The position numbers and the translations under genes are program-made. This document shows positions 1 to 12,864 of a stretch of DNA of 64,000 nucleotides, one piece after another; positions within the stretch are counted from its first letter, which is position 1; the number at the start of each line of letters is the position of its first letter. Under the pieces are notes generated by a model. It saw only the letters and a program-made list of their open reading frames with translations. It was not told the origin of the DNA and did no database searches. This DNA is from Balanoglossus misakiensis (lineage: Eukaryota; Hemichordata). The stretch covers positions 13,640,001-13,704,000 of the forward strand of contig CM082584.2 in assembly GCA_040954595.2 (NCBI GenBank). The letters are read 5' to 3'.

Positions 1-43
1 CAACGCCAATAATAAGCACAACCCAAAGGGTCATATATTTCAT
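1..43 (-). CDS. Possible signal-peptide start of a gene cut by the left edge
   Basis: On the minus strand an ATG at 43 opens a frame reading MKYMTLWVVLIIGV up to the window edge. A lysine followed by an uninterrupted hydrophobic stretch is what a signal peptide or signal anchor looks like. A TATATATA box lies 64 bases upstream (107-114, minus orientation), a plausible distance for a TATA promoter and short leader. Only 14 codons are visible, so the protein family cannot be named. Chance hydrophobic frames are common in AT-rich DNA. The call rests on the combination of start codon, hydrophobic stretch and TATA box. Confidence 0.35.
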   Translation of the reverse strand, partial: MKYMTLWVVLIIGV

Positions 44-106
44 CCTCAGAGTTTGGTCAAGAATCTTGACCAGTAGATGAAACTTCAATCTAGAACGTTC
101 ATTACG

Positions 107-114
107 TATATATA
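107..114 (-). promoter_or_regulatory. Candidate TATA box for the left-edge gene
   Basis: TATATATA reads on both strands here. On the minus strand it sits 64 bases upstream of the ATG at 43. A 17-base near-perfect palindrome (GGTCAAG, three central bases, CTTGACC; 55-71) lies between box and start, in what would be the 5' leader. Confidence 0.3.
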
Positions 115-1707
115 CTCTTATTCCTAATTAAGCCCGTAATCCTAATTGCAAATGTGGAAGAGATGGGGATTCGTTATATCTACTCAGTTCACCAGAGCAG
201 AGCGCCATGAATACTTTGAGTCTCTTCGGAGTTGCGGAAACTGCACGCCCTTGGAGACGGTTATTTTTAATTTTTCATTTCTTCATTTCCTTTGCAGGTT
301 GGCTACTCTCGAACTCTGAAACTGACACCGGGAACGACACACAAGCTCGTCACAATAAATTTGAAACCGTTAATATTCGGTGGGCTGTTAATTTTTTGTT
401 TGTTTAAAAGTATAATCAATACAGTTATGATGTAATGAATTATTAATATGACCACGGATAGCTAGCTAATCAACAGAACTCGAGTCCCTGGGGAAAACAG
501 GCTTGTTTCTTGCTCTTGGGTAAAGCACTGAACATCAGAAGTGATGGATTTCATTTTTTCATTATCTCTAGAGTTGAGAATGAAATCAACCCACCCACCC
601 AATTGGCAAATGGTAATCAGGCAAAAATGTTCACAAAGTTATTAGAGCATGATCGGCTAAAGTATTAAAGGAGAATTTCCATTTAATATCCTTTTGGAGT
701 TACTGTTCTACGCAACACGCCACAGGTGTTATGTTCTTAATGTACGGTTTAGCCGCAAGCCATTTCCAAAATATTTACTTCATGCATAGACAGCGCTAAA
801 TCTTACAATGCAGCTGTTAACACTGATGCGAGAAGAAATCACATTAAGAAGACCTCGTTCTGTGTGTTGGGAAACACTATTTCCACAGTGATGCAAAGAC
901 ATTAGTATATTAAATTATTAAAAATTAAAATTGGAATAATCATCATGCATCCTCTGGAGCAGTCACGAGTAAAAATACTTCAAATGATGGTCGATCTAGC
1001 AAGCTGTTGTTATATACATTAAAAACCAAAAACATTTGGATCACGGTGATCATTCAATACTCATTTACAAATGGAGGTTTTAATCTGGATAATGAAACGT
1101 TAATTCAAAAAGCTGTCACGTCGGATTTTCTAAGACTGTGCGTGTCAGTGATGGATGTGACGTTGACACGCAGTCAGGTTTAATGGGGTGGTTTTCAAAA
1201 CATTAGAAAAATGGTGAAGTTTAAAAATAATAGATATTCGCGTAATCCAGTTTCCGCCGAAAACCGAATAGCTTCAGGTTTCATATTGTGCTATTAAGAA
1301 CTATGGGGAACCGATAAAATACTCCAAGTGACGTTATTGATTCCGATATGCCATGCTCTGATTGATGTTCTTATAAGCGATATAACTACCAAGCAAAAAG
1401 ACATCTGCGTCATAATAATCGCGATTCACTTTGCACATTATCCAGAAAAAAAAATGAAAGAGTGTTTCCAACTTTAACTAAAACGCATTAATATTTCAAG
1501 CATTTCTTCTCAGGCCAGTTTAATAACCGGGTCAATATCCTACAGGGACAGTGAAGCATCAGTCGAGTTCCTTGCTGCCAACAGTTTCAACTTGTCACCT
1601 CACATTTCTTCGACCACCTGCCATCGTTTTATTTTGAATTCTGCGTCAGAACTTCGTTGAATTCTAATTTAATAGGACCGTTCAGAGGTTAATGTACTTT
1701 ACGAGAG
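115..1707. other. Intergenic stretch, no gene seen
   Basis: AT-rich DNA between the left-edge gene and the P4HTM-like gene. A 66-codon open frame beginning with ATG at 207 has no family resemblance and contains a splice-acceptor-like TTTGCAG, so it is not called. This stretch would hold the P4HTM-like promoter and any missing 5' exon. None could be identified. Confidence 0.4.
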
Positions 1708-4700
1708 ATGGCACATTTCGCGAATGAACTATTTTTAAACTTGTCTCTTCCAGAAATCCCAAACTTTTTAAACGACGAAGAGTGTGACCACTTCATCCAA
1801 CTAGCCAAAAATAAAGGCCTACACAACAGTACCACACGTCCGGGACCAGGGAAGTCAAATCGGCGAATGTCACTGTTTGACTTCAACGATGACAAGAAGA
1901 TAGATTTGAACGAGGTTAGTAAATTTTGCAACGCCGGGCATGAATTACATATATAACTTATGCATATTTACTGTAATAAAAATTCTACTATATCAAAATA
2001 CCAAGAATTTATACCATGGTTTCCTCCCTCGGATATTTCTCCTTCATTTCTATTGAATCAGTTGGTTTGAGAGGCTTGTGTACTTACATCATGGTAATAA
2101 TAGCACAACTATCGTTTTATCACAGAATACCACTTAAATTCGTCAATTCGCTGTGTAAACTATCGTTACTACTATTATAAATCATCATCGACCTTCATGT
2201 CTTGCGTGTGTGCAATAACCTGCTATGCAAATGTCATGGTGTCATAACATGTGTGACAGGCTTTCACAAAACCTACTTTCTCTGTAACCACAGACATTAT
2301 TACGTGGAATTAAATTTGGCCCCTGGATCTAGGGTCCTTTTCAAAAAGGATTTGCTGTATACACATACTGGAAATGATGCAATTTGTACATTCAATTGAA
2401 AAGAAGCCTTATTGTACAGCCTGTCTATAAGAAGATTCAACTTCATGACCTTATATATGACATTTGACCAAAGGTCAAGTATCACCAGTTAACCTTTCCC
2501 ATCGACATAATTATGTCTAGATTTTACAAACTATTAGCTTACTTCGGGCAATTTGGACGCCATCGGATGCATTCTCGATTATCTTGGCGCCAATTCGGCC
2601 GTTGCCATTTTCACATGTCTGAAGATAAACGCTTAGTTATTAAAGAATGGGTTGTCATATATTAATTATGCATATCCTAATATCCTTTTACTGGAAATAT
2701 ATATAATACCAAATTAAACGTACTATGTGTGAAGGTCTATAGTATTAGCTATGTACAGGGCATTTTTACATATTTCACCATTTGTCCTAAATTATGACTT
2801 CATATGTGATATTTAGCTAGCTTTGTTTGCGAATTTCCGAGAACATGACAGACAAAGGGTTTCAACTTGTCAAGTATAACATTCACTTTCATCTTCTCGT
2901 CTCTGGTGAAGATGAGAGTGACAATCGAAGACGCATTTGATGTTTATCTGGAAGAGGATGACATTCTGGAGATGTAAGTTTAACTATCAACCTATCCTCG
3001 TCAGGAATTGGGGAAATAATTGGTTCTAGGTTAGTTTTGGGGGGATTCCCTTCCCAATACGCACAGACACATACAATAGGACGCAAAGTCTTCCCTTTAT
3101 GTGTCATGGCTAATTTGGGACTATTCGTGCCAGGGAGTCAAACTCGCATAAACAGATACTACTTCTCATTTCTTCATAGATACGCACAACTCAACTGGGA
3201 CAAGAACGGCGACAGTAAGAAAATCTTCCTTCTTATCTCGAGTACATGTACCATGTGATGGATTAATCTTGTTTATTGACACCTTACTGTCTTCTTTCCA
3301 TCCCCGCTTGTCTTGCGAGTAGGTTTGATTCATCGCGTAAGTGTATAATCTGGACGGGTTAGATCGAAGTGCGACAATTTTTTGATTGAGCTCACTCTCT
3401 CTCTCTACACACACGCTGTTCTTCTGCGGCAGGCCTGTTGGATCAAAGCGAACTCGGGAGGGTGACCAAGATGGATCTCGTCGACTTTGTGACGCGATGG
3501 ATGGCAGGAAAGCCACACTTGAGATCCAGATACAGCAAACAGACGTGGATTTATCCGAGTGAAGTCCGTGATGATACTGTTGATAAGTTTACACAGAGGT
3601 AAGGCATCTGCGTTACCATAGTTACAGAAATTTGTTTTGGCGGGTATCACAAGTCCTAAAGGTAAAGACACATCACTATGCTGTATAGGAATGATCTGAA
3701 AAGACCACATGCGAAAACGAAATAAGTACTTTGAACGGTCCTCGTGATTATAGTAAAGGGACGTATAAAAAGAAACGAAACAAGTCGAAAATATCTCTTT
3801 AATAAATGTCGATCAGCTCGGCGTAATGGATCCTCGCAATCTTGGAGTTTGGTCACAACGCAGTAACCACGTAATCTGTACCATCTGACAATGTGAATTG
3901 CTTTTGTCCTGAGAGGGCGTCTTGTATCTCGCAATCATGTGGTAATTCTAACTGACAACGAGAGATGCGATGTCATGACTGTTATCTCTCAGAGTTGTGC
4001 CGTTGTCATAGGCATCGCGCCTTGTAGTGACGAGACGAGTTAGACACCAATGCTCACACCACCTTCGAGTGGATGACGTCATCCTGTAGTCACCTGTGCA
4101 AATTGTTGCCATGCATCTCTGCATAATCCGGTCTGCTTTTGGAGATTTCTGACATTTCAAAGGTGCACTGCAACTATACAGTTCTTTTCCAAACGATGTG
4201 AACGTCAAACTATTTTTTCACGATTGATAATATGTAAATTTTGCTCTCCAAGGACGTCGCTCTGTGGCAGGCTGCGGCTGAATACGTGTTTCTTGTGATG
4301 GTACAATGGCGTCTTGGGTCACCGTTTGCAAACGTGCCCTGACTGTATATCCCAGATTGCACTCAACTGGTTTTTATCTCATTTAAAAAGATTGATGGGT
4401 GACTTATACTTATCGTTGACAGAAAACACCCTTGGGTAAATACACAGGTACGAGACATTAGCTTGCACTTTTTATCTTGCATTCGCAGTTAGTAGAGATG
4501 CGGACAGGACTGCGCCAGTTGCTAGTATTAGTAAGGGGATGTAGATAAAATACGCCCGTGGTAAATGAAATTGCTGCATTTCGCGATTATCGTAAGCAAG
4601 TTCTCACAAGTTTTTGTCAACATTTTCAGACGGTCTAGAGTTCAGAGTCAGCATGTGAAGAGCGTATTACTTGCGGCCTTACGCAAAAGCTGCTGTAATT

Positions 4701-6621
4701 ACATATGCCATGTCAGACTTGCCCCAAGTCTATTGGCGCAGTTATTTCATAACAAATACATTTCAGTTTCGAGTACGTGTGTGGAGTGAACGCACAAGTC
4801 ATGGGATCGCGTAACCATCAGCTGAACCCGGATTTCTAAACTATTGCTCAGTACCGAAACTCGCTCAAAGCAAGCAGGCACAACTGAATAGTTGAGAATC
4901 TACTGGTGTATAAAATCACCAAGCGCTAGTGGGCTAGTCTACCGTGTGATACATAGTCAACAATTTTATCTGAAACTTTACAATGAGCTAATTGACACAA
5001 TTCTCTTACCGTAGGCCTATAGGTACTAGTATTCTTGCTGTCTTGCCTCCAAGGAAGAATGGTCCTACAGAAAAACCATAAATCACAGGAGTGATTAAAA
5101 TTACACAATTTCACGCTGTTGTTCGAGCAATTAATTTTATTACACCGAACATTAGATACATACAACATAAGGGTAGTGTCCAGGGTCGTTGCATGCAGTG
5201 AAGGTCTCGATCTCCGGAGAACTGTCGCTGTAGGCCCTACTTCGAACTCAGATAATTTTGGACATCTGATATTGCGCTGTTGGTTGCAATTCTGATGTGT
5301 TTACTAAACTATCCATTTGCTGTAAAATTTCGTCGGACAGAACAGATTAAATCGGCTTGTCGCTCTTCGAAGCGATACATGCGCGAGATTGTGAACGCGT
5401 CCAGACGACAATTTTTCGTGTGCAGAAAAGATGCGCAGAACCTAAACACTGCCCTCGGCGAAACATATACCGTCACTGCGCGTCGTATCCCCTACCTACG
5501 GACCATAGACCATTACAAGAGCCGACGCGATGATTGGACGGTTAAAAACTTCACAGGTGTATTGACAGAGTTCTACTTTGTGTTTTTCTACAGGATACAC
5601 AGCGTACTGCAGCTGCCCAGAGCTTTGATTGATAAACACAGCGAATTCCAGGTGGTCAACTATAATGTCGGGGGACACTACAATGCACACGTCGACTCCG
5701 CTCCTCTGTCAAGAGCAACATGCTGTCATCTTACCGATTCAAATGACTGCAGGATATGTAGGTAAATTGTTAGTCCTGCCACGGGATGGAAAGACTATGG
5801 TCTTGCATCAGACATATATTCAAAAGTGTTTGCAAAGATTGCCGAACAAAGCCGAAAGACTGGTGTACCGGGTATCAACATCCTCGCCTGTTTAATATTG
5901 CCAAACTTGTGTCCATCTGTATTTAAATTTCGCAATAATTTCATTTAAATTCGAAGACAAAATATGCAATCCATATTTGCCCGTCAATCCATACCGTGCA
6001 GAACCAAGCAAAAGCAACGAGTTTCTCTCGGACACAGATATTTATAGTCGACATAGGATTTTAAGGCGTTCTAATATTTCATTGTAATAGATATGCAACT
6101 GTAATGGTTTATCTCAATGACGTCGAAGAGGGAGGAGAAACAGCATTTCCAATAGCTAATAATGCCACATTCAATGTACAGGTAATTACTGTCATATAAC
6201 TATTTATTGCTTTTACTTGACAGAGATTTAAAATGGCGGGTCCCTGGATAGTCGACATTATGGCTCTAAAAAGCACGGGTGAGCGAATAGGCAAATATTT
6301 CCATGGAGAGTTGTCTACAATGCATACATTTACCTGCCTTCATAACCGAAATCTGTCTTGTCAACATTGCAGGCTCTACGTAAAGGTAGAAAACTTAATT
6401 TGAACAGACACTGCCACGACTCCAATCTGATGGTAAAGCCGGAAAGAGGAAAAGCTGTCATATGGTACAATCATGTCATCAACGAAGAGACGGGTTGGAT
6501 CGGAGAGGTAGACAATTTCACGTGGCATGGTGGTTGTCCTGTTGTCAAGGGAACCAAATGGATTGCGAACAGATGGATAAACGTCAGCCAAGACAGGGAG
6601 TCCGATCTTAAGTACAGCTGA
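1708..6621 (+). CDS. P4HTM: Transmembrane prolyl 4-hydroxylase-like 2-oxoglutarate dioxygenase
   Basis: Seven exons join in frame to 325 residues: 1708-1914, 2912-2973, 3180-3214, 3433-3598, 5594-5761, 6091-6181 and 6373-6621. The product resembles vertebrate P4HTM, an ER-anchored Fe(II)/2-oxoglutarate prolyl hydroxylase linked to HIF-alpha turnover. The N-terminal catalytic lobe begins with LPEIPNFLNDEEC. Two EF-hand loops follow: residues 58-69 (DFNDDKKIDLNE) and 97-108 (DKNGDSLLDQSE), the second made by exons 3 and 4. The iron ligands are His189 and Asp191 (AHVD) and His295 (TWHGG). Lys305, at His+10, is the expected 2-oxoglutarate-binding residue. Human P4HTM has 502 residues; here the N-terminal cytosolic and membrane segment is absent. 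An in-frame stop lies 18 bases before the ATG, so either an upstream exon was missed or this is a short form. Exon 2's acceptor (TGGTGAAG) is weak. Intron 4 is about 2 kb. Confidence 0.85.
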
Positions 6622-6678
6622 CATTTTGCGAGAATTCTGAGAAGTGGCGCTCTATTTTTACATTTGCATTCTTGTATA

Positions 6679-6684
6679 AATAAA
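6679..6684 (+). terminator. Polyadenylation signal of the P4HTM-like gene
   Basis: AATAAA lies 57 bases after the TGA-ending final exon, a normal position for the 3' end of a short 3' UTR. Confidence 0.65.
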
Positions 6685-6956
6685 CAATTGTTTTAAAAGT
6701 AGACCATGCAGTAGTACATGTATATGAAATGTTAGGTGAAACACGCAAATGAGACGTACTAGAGAAATTGTGCACTCAAACCACTATCTTTTGCCCGATT
6801 GAGCTATTTTATTGTCATTAACAGACCTTGAATTTGCCCTCTGGTTAACAGAGCTCAGAATTTGCCCTGGTTTCTTTACTAGAATATATTGGCATCCCTA
6901 CAAGAGAATTTAAGTCTCCGAAGCTTTCTCTTTCTCTCACTCTCTCACTCTCTGTG

Positions 6957-6962
6957 TTTATT
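6957..6962 (-). terminator. Polyadenylation signal of the cytochrome P450 gene
   Basis: AATAAA on the minus strand, about 265 bases beyond the P450 stop codon. A pyrimidine-rich CT simple repeat (6923-6954) lies just downstream on that strand, reading as GA. Confidence 0.45.
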
Positions 6963-7226
6963 AGCACCAAATGTCAGCAAATTCTCAATATTAGAAACTT
7001 CAAAATCAGAAGAATGTTCCTTTGAAAAAATCTTACAGCACACAATGTAAATTCTCTTAAACATATAAAACAGATAAATTGATGCGCTATTTCCTTATTG
7101 CCTCCATGAAATTGGGATACCAAAGTTCCTATAAGCGTTCAATACAAATCTTGCATACAACGATAATCACAAGTGAGTCGGACAAATTAGATATCTGGCG
7201 GGAACTTGTCTTCTAGAGTATCTAAT

Positions 7227-9865
7227 TTAACGCCGCTCGGGTAAAATGTGGAAACTCTTGGGTTTGAGACCTACGCCAAAGAGAGGTTTCATGTCAGGTG
7301 GCGGATAGTTGTCGGGAATTCTGAAGCTGTATTGTTGCATCAAACTGCTGAAAAACAGGAAAAATTCCATCTTCGCCAGGTGTTCTCCTAAACATATACG
7401 GTTACCTGCGAGAAAATGAGAAAAACAATCGATTGTCATTTTTGCTTTTGACTATACACAAACACAAAGTGGTCGATTTAATACTTGACAGCATATATCA
7501 AAAGGCGAGTTTGTCATTTTTGGGGGGAATGGGGCTGAAAAAACTAGCATCATTGTCATAGTATCCTCTTACCCATGCTAAACGGTACATGTTCGTCGAA
7601 TGTCTTGATGTTACCGTCTTGGTCAAGAAATCTTTCCGGCATAAACTTCTCCGGTTCTGGCCAAACCTTCGGGTCGTAAAGAACAGATCTCAAATGCGGC
7701 AACACAATGGTATTCTTGGGTATGAAGTAACCCCTAAGCTCGGTGTCCGCCGATACGCAGTGTGGGGCTGCCGTCGGCGATATCGTCGCGATGCGGAGAA
7801 TTTCCATCATAGTAGCTGTGATGTACGGCAACTCGGCTTCGTCAGCGAGGCATGGCTGTCGGCTCCTGCCGATGACGCGGTCGATATCAGCGTGGATTCT
7901 GGCTTGTATATCTGGTCGAGTTATCATGTAGATCATAGACCAGGTCAGTGCAATGGCAGTGGTCTCGATGCCAGCGAAGAAGAAATCTTTGATGGCAGCT
8001 TCCATGTCTGCATCGGTGAGATTCTGATCGGGATCACAGCCACTTCCCTTCGTGGATTCCACCTCTTTCAAGTAAGCGTCGATGAAATCTCGTATGTCGT
8101 CAGGATCAAATGACTGTCGATGTTCGTCGATTTTTCCCTTGCAGAAGTTAAAGATCTGGGACATGTAGCTGACCAATTCTTTGTAAGGAGCGGAAACGTG
8201 CCTCACGATCGGGATAACATCGACGGCCGCTGCTTTGAGACTGACATGCACGACACCATCGATGAGTTTAAGAAACTTTATGATTTCTTTGTCGTCGTAC
8301 GCATACCTCTGACCGAACACTAATCCGCATATGATGTTGGCCACGGCACCTTCGATAAGGGCCTCGGGTTCGAACGGCTTGCCGGTGTATTTGTCAAACT
8401 CTTCGACAAGATAGCGACTTTCTTCCTGAATTCGATGTTCCAGATTGGCTTTTCTGGTGGTGATACCAAAATGGCGGAGAACTCCTTGCGCAAACTTTCT
8501 GCTCTTTTTCCATGTCACACCACTGGATCCAACAATACCTAAAAACAGGAAAAAGTAATATAGGTCACATTCTGTGTTCTAATGATCAAATTTATACCTA
8601 AATATAACCAAAGGGGCTGATCCCAATGCGGATGGTGCATGTATTTCACCATATGATTTCACAGAACAAAATCGCTTTCTTTATGTATGTTAATTAATTG
8701 AAATTCAACAATGGGGCTCAATATGCATGATCATAGTCGGATTAACCGACCCCGTTCTCCTGACCTCTATGCTATCCGGACGACATGGGTTTGTAAAGTT
8801 GTTTGGGCTGTAGGATCTATCGCGAGAGGGTCTATGGTTGAACCGACACCGCTGGAGGGATTTAAGGAGAATGAATATCGACATTGTTCCGTTTCTTTCC
8901 TCTTTACCATTCAATCCACTGACTCAGCCATTAGTGAGAGTTAAAGCTTACGTGTTCAGTATTATCACAATAACATGTATTGCAAGAATTGATTGTTGTA
9001 AAACGCCCCCTTCTCAGCGAAATTCACACGCTCTATATTTTGGTTGTGTGCACATCATATCTTGGCAGAAAAATAATAACAAATATATCGGTTTCTAGTA
9101 CGTCTTTATCTTATTTTTTAACGTTTGACACGAAATATATTCCTCTCTCGACTTCACAACTTTTCATACTTGCCACAACATGGATACCCCAGTGAAACAT
9201 ATTTACAAGTTACGTAAGTGTGTCATGTTTACGTACATGTAGGTACTCTGTACTCGAACCAAAAATGCAAGAGACGAGCTTCAGACCCCGGGGTTTGTAA
9301 GATTGCATATCTTAGAGATTGGCTGACTGAGTTCTACAGCTTTTCCATCTGGACAACCCGAATTCAAACTCTGCTGTCCCCTGCACTGTACTTTTTCAAC
9401 TATCCACGAGTAAGAAGCAAATAGTGTCAACCAAGTGCAACGCTGCGGCAGTTCATAGACCTTTGGATGTAGACGTCCTCCGAGAGATAAAACATGGAAC
9501 CATGCATGATATTTGTAGATATTGTTTGTCTTACCTTTGCCGTTGTTAGTGACAGCTTTCCACATATCCAACATGCCCGGCCTGTCGCTGAAGTAGTTGC
9601 TTTTGTCGACGAAAGCTTCTCTGATTGCCTCATAGCCATTGAGAACCACGAAGAGCCGGGAGCCAAGCTTCATACTGAACACATCGCCGTATTCTTCCCT
9701 GAGCTTTTGCAGGCCATCGTGCATGTACTCAAACTTTCTCATAGCCAAGACGTTGCCCACCAGGGGTAGTCCCGTGGGTCCCGGTGGTAGGTTCTTCGGC
9801 CGGGGTCGAGTCGCCAAATACCATACCGACAGTACCAGTATTAAGACAAGCAGGTACGCATACAT
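7227..9865 (-). CDS. Cytochrome P450, CYP2 clan
   Basis: Three exons on the minus strand (9535-9865, 7573-8538, 7227-7405) join in frame to 491 residues, the usual microsomal P450 length. The start is a hydrophobic ER signal anchor (MYAYLLVLILVLSVWYLA), followed by a basic patch and the proline hinge PPGPTGLPLVG. Further landmarks are the C-helix WKKSRKF, the I-helix oxygen-binding AGIETT (299-304), the K-helix EILR (356-359), PERF (411-414), and the haem loop FSMGNRICLG with the axial thiolate at Cys437. The haem loop is rebuilt exactly across the exon 2/3 junction, which supports the splice sites. CYP2-clan enzymes hydroxylate fatty acids, steroids or xenobiotics at the ER with NADPH-P450 reductase. 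The substrate and subfamily cannot be told from sequence alone. A TATA box lies upstream. No inactivating change is seen. Confidence 0.93.
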
Positions 9866-9943
9866 GTTGCATACATGGACAAGTTCGCGTTAATTGTGAT
9901 ACCGTGCACGTCCACACCCCGAATGAATGGTCCCTGGTCCGAG

Positions 9944-9950
9944 ATTTATA
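9944..9950 (-). promoter_or_regulatory. TATA box of the P450 gene
   Basis: TATAAAT on the minus strand, about 80 bases upstream of the P450 ATG at 9865, so transcription would start near 9915. A TATA promoter fits a regulated, tissue-restricted gene and contrasts with the TATA-less head-to-head housekeeping promoters elsewhere in the window. Confidence 0.55.
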
Positions 9951-12027
9951 CTTGTGCGGGGATGCCGGATGGCTCGACCACTAGGATTGCTGGACCACGG
10001 GGTCACATGCGCAAGGACGCTTGTGATAACGAGGGGTGACCGCGAATGCTTGCGTGGCTAGGTGTGCGGTCGAGTTTATTGACCGAACTGCAATCCGATT
10101 TTTTGTCAAATCAAGTAGATTTGTTTGAAAAACCCACAAAACCGTCAGCTTTCAGAATAAGTACACGTGATGTTGTCATGGAAACACAAAACCCACGACC
10201 TCTTCAGGTGGGGGAATTGGGTGCTAGTCCAGTTTGAGGTCATAGTACTACGATACTATTTAACCCATATGATCTTATCAGACCATCTTATACAAAGAGA
10301 GCACAGATCTCATCGAGCGTCAGGCTGCAAAAACAATCGCAGTGCAAAGTTTAGCAAGCATCACCATGACTCGTCAAAACTTTTTGTTTTGTTTTAAAAG
10401 AATGCATACGAAAAGCATCATTTTGAGAAGTGTACGTGCCCAGACTTCGTCTGAACAAACGAATGCATGATGAAGCTTGCATAATATGTGTACACGGATT
10501 TAAATTGACAGAGAAGGCAGCCCACACTGTCTATATGCAGCCATGTCGCTTTTGACACCTGTTGATTTTGCGTTTTGACGCACCGCAGAAATAGTTTGAC
10601 TTGTTCATCTACCGCACGTTTTATGGATGACGAGTGTGATCGAAAACTAATGCCTCGGAAGGTTTTGCCATTGCTGTGACTGAAAAGTTGTGTCGTGTTA
10701 TCAGAGATGGAGTATTAAAATGTAATCATGCCACATTATTAGGAACATAGGAGAGTGGTGTATACTCACTTTTTGCTTGATGGATCCATAGACCCTGTCG
10801 GATTTCGACAGAAGGCTGCAAATTTTCCTTCAGAAGTTCTCAAAATCTTGGAACAGCCATGCTGTCATCCTCTTCATCTTCTGCTTCACTTTCTAAAGTA
10901 TTTCGGTTAATGTCGTCATCGTCCACGACACATTCACCGTGAAAGTGATGAAGTGGCACGCACAATTTTGTCAAAGTACCTGCATTGAGCGCATGGTGAC
11001 CACAGATAACAGCGTCGTACGTCTTTAGCGTCGCAGTCCTGATATAAATACAGCGTGGTTGTATGAAGAACGCTGACGGGGGCTTCTGCCCAAGTTCTGG
11101 TGTCAAAATCCGTACTTTGGTTGTTTGGTGTTGTTCCTTGCACACATTCCTTTCACATGGGATATAACGCAAACGCAATATGTCCGTCAGTTAGTCCACA
11201 TTCGACATGAAGAAACCTTACCGGGGCCAGACTGACTGGTGTATTCCTTTCAATTGTCACGCTGTCTCTAACGTAAAATCTGAGAACGTGTCTTTTATAT
11301 ACCGGCGAACACCTGGCTGAATAATATTATAATTACCACTTTCACCAGTGACCTGGTTTTGTGGTGCGAGACATTGAAATACATGGCCAGCGACATGCAA
11401 AATAAATTATAAATCTTTCGAACCACAGACTTTTCTCTTTATCTGTGTTTCAAACCAAACTCTTCTGCTTCTCTGCAGAAAAGCGTGCAAAACTAAACGT
11501 GAGGCATCGTAGTAACAACACATACACGCACGTTATCCAGGCTCAAAGTACAGCTCAAGTTAATTGTCATTCGCATAATAGTCCATACCTCATCTGCAAC
11601 TGGTCCATGTATAGTCTGGTGAAAATTTCGAGTCAACCAGAAATGCTGATTACATGTATCAAGAAGACCCTGGTTTCAAAAAGACCTGTCAGTTGATGTT
11701 TGGCACATATATGGGATTATTTCCATGCAGAGGTGTGTAAACAAGATTATAATTGTGAAAGTTATAGCTACTCTACTGAGGGTGATACATGCACGTTTCT
11801 GCTCTCCTCTCCAAATGTTCATATTGTGCGTGCAAATTCCTCATGAATGTTCACAACTGAAATATCACATCCAGTGGTAGAGTTTGTTCTGTAACAGGGT
11901 GTCATTTGAAAACTTGTGTATTTTTCTATGGTAAGGTTGGACATCTAAAGAGGGAACTGGGGTGAAAGGGTTAAATCTTCCAGAAAACAAATAGTACACA
12001 CGATGATGGCATGACTTTGAAATTTGA
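9951..12027. other. Intergenic stretch between the P450 and ELOF1 genes
   Basis: No confident gene. A TATATAAAAG-like box lies on the minus strand at 11292-11301, followed by an open frame of about 110 codons (10840-11178, minus) with an acidic C-terminus. That frame has no ATG near its start and matches no family I recognise. The rest is AT-rich, without clear repeats. Confidence 0.4.
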
Positions 12028-12033
12028 TTTATT
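12028..12033 (-). terminator. Candidate polyadenylation signal of ELOF1
   Basis: AATAAA on the minus strand, about 830 bases beyond the ELOF1 stop codon. This would give ELOF1 a 3' UTR several times longer than its coding sequence. A nearer non-canonical signal cannot be excluded. Confidence 0.4.
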
Positions 12034-12864
12034 CATGTAGTATCCACTCCTGCTTTTCTTACAACAAATGAACAAGTCTCAATTGCTACAACACAAGTAC
12101 ATCGCCAGGAATTACAATACAATTTGTCATCCTATTTTCTACACATTTCACTGAGATGGTCCTTGAAAGATATCTCAGAAAACAAAAGGATGGTTTTCCT
12201 GCCTTTCACCCCAGCATCTGATGAAAGGGACTCCTGGTCTCTGGCAGCTCATGTAGTATAGTGACAAGTTCTTCTTTCCAACCTTAATTTTACTCCATAC
12301 AGGTCAGCATGCCTACGCTGTACTTTCAAACAGCAGGCATTTTTTGAAAAGTGACAAATAACTTAATATCTATTAACCTTTGAGCATAAAATAACCTGAA
12401 ATGTCTTGCTTTTTTTCATAGTTGTTTGTTGCTTCAGTTAAAAGAATGGAAGGTTCACATCATCAGCATATTTACTTGTGGAACTACTGCCAAAATCAAT
12501 TGTCAACTTCTACATGATAGAAAAAAAATCGTAAAAAGCCTCTTGACAATTATGTCTTTGTGGACAAACAAAACGTTGTTTTCACTGGTGTCCTTTTGAT
12601 GACAAAATCACTCCTGAAATACTCTAACTTAAAAAAAAAATACCATTTTACTCGGAACCATGTGTTCAATATAAGAATTGAGTGTGTACATGACAAACAT
12701 CTCTCAGATGAAATGTACACAACTGAAAAGAACACATAGTTTTGTATAAGGTTGTGATGCAATGTCACTTTTCAAATTGCAACCCTGATATCAAACACTG
12801 TCACAAAGTGTCCAGTAGCATCATCAAAATGTCCATGATTAAGAATAAAAACTGCTGGCAATGG

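Noticed and set aside
5280-5765. 161-codon frame reaching into a P4HTM-like exon
   Set aside because: It starts at TTG, and its upstream half is intron. Only 5594-5761, after the CTACAG acceptor, matches the hydroxylase.
7589-8113. Plus-strand frame of 174 codons
   Set aside because: It is antisense to P450 exon 2, whose I-helix, ExxR and haem motifs show the true strand.
10840-11178. Minus-strand frame of about 112 codons with an acidic C-terminus, downstream of a TATATAAAAG-like box
   Set aside because: It begins at TTG with an in-frame stop just upstream, has no early ATG and no clear splice acceptor, and matches no family I know. A vague likeness of the acidic end to histone-chaperone tails is not evidence.
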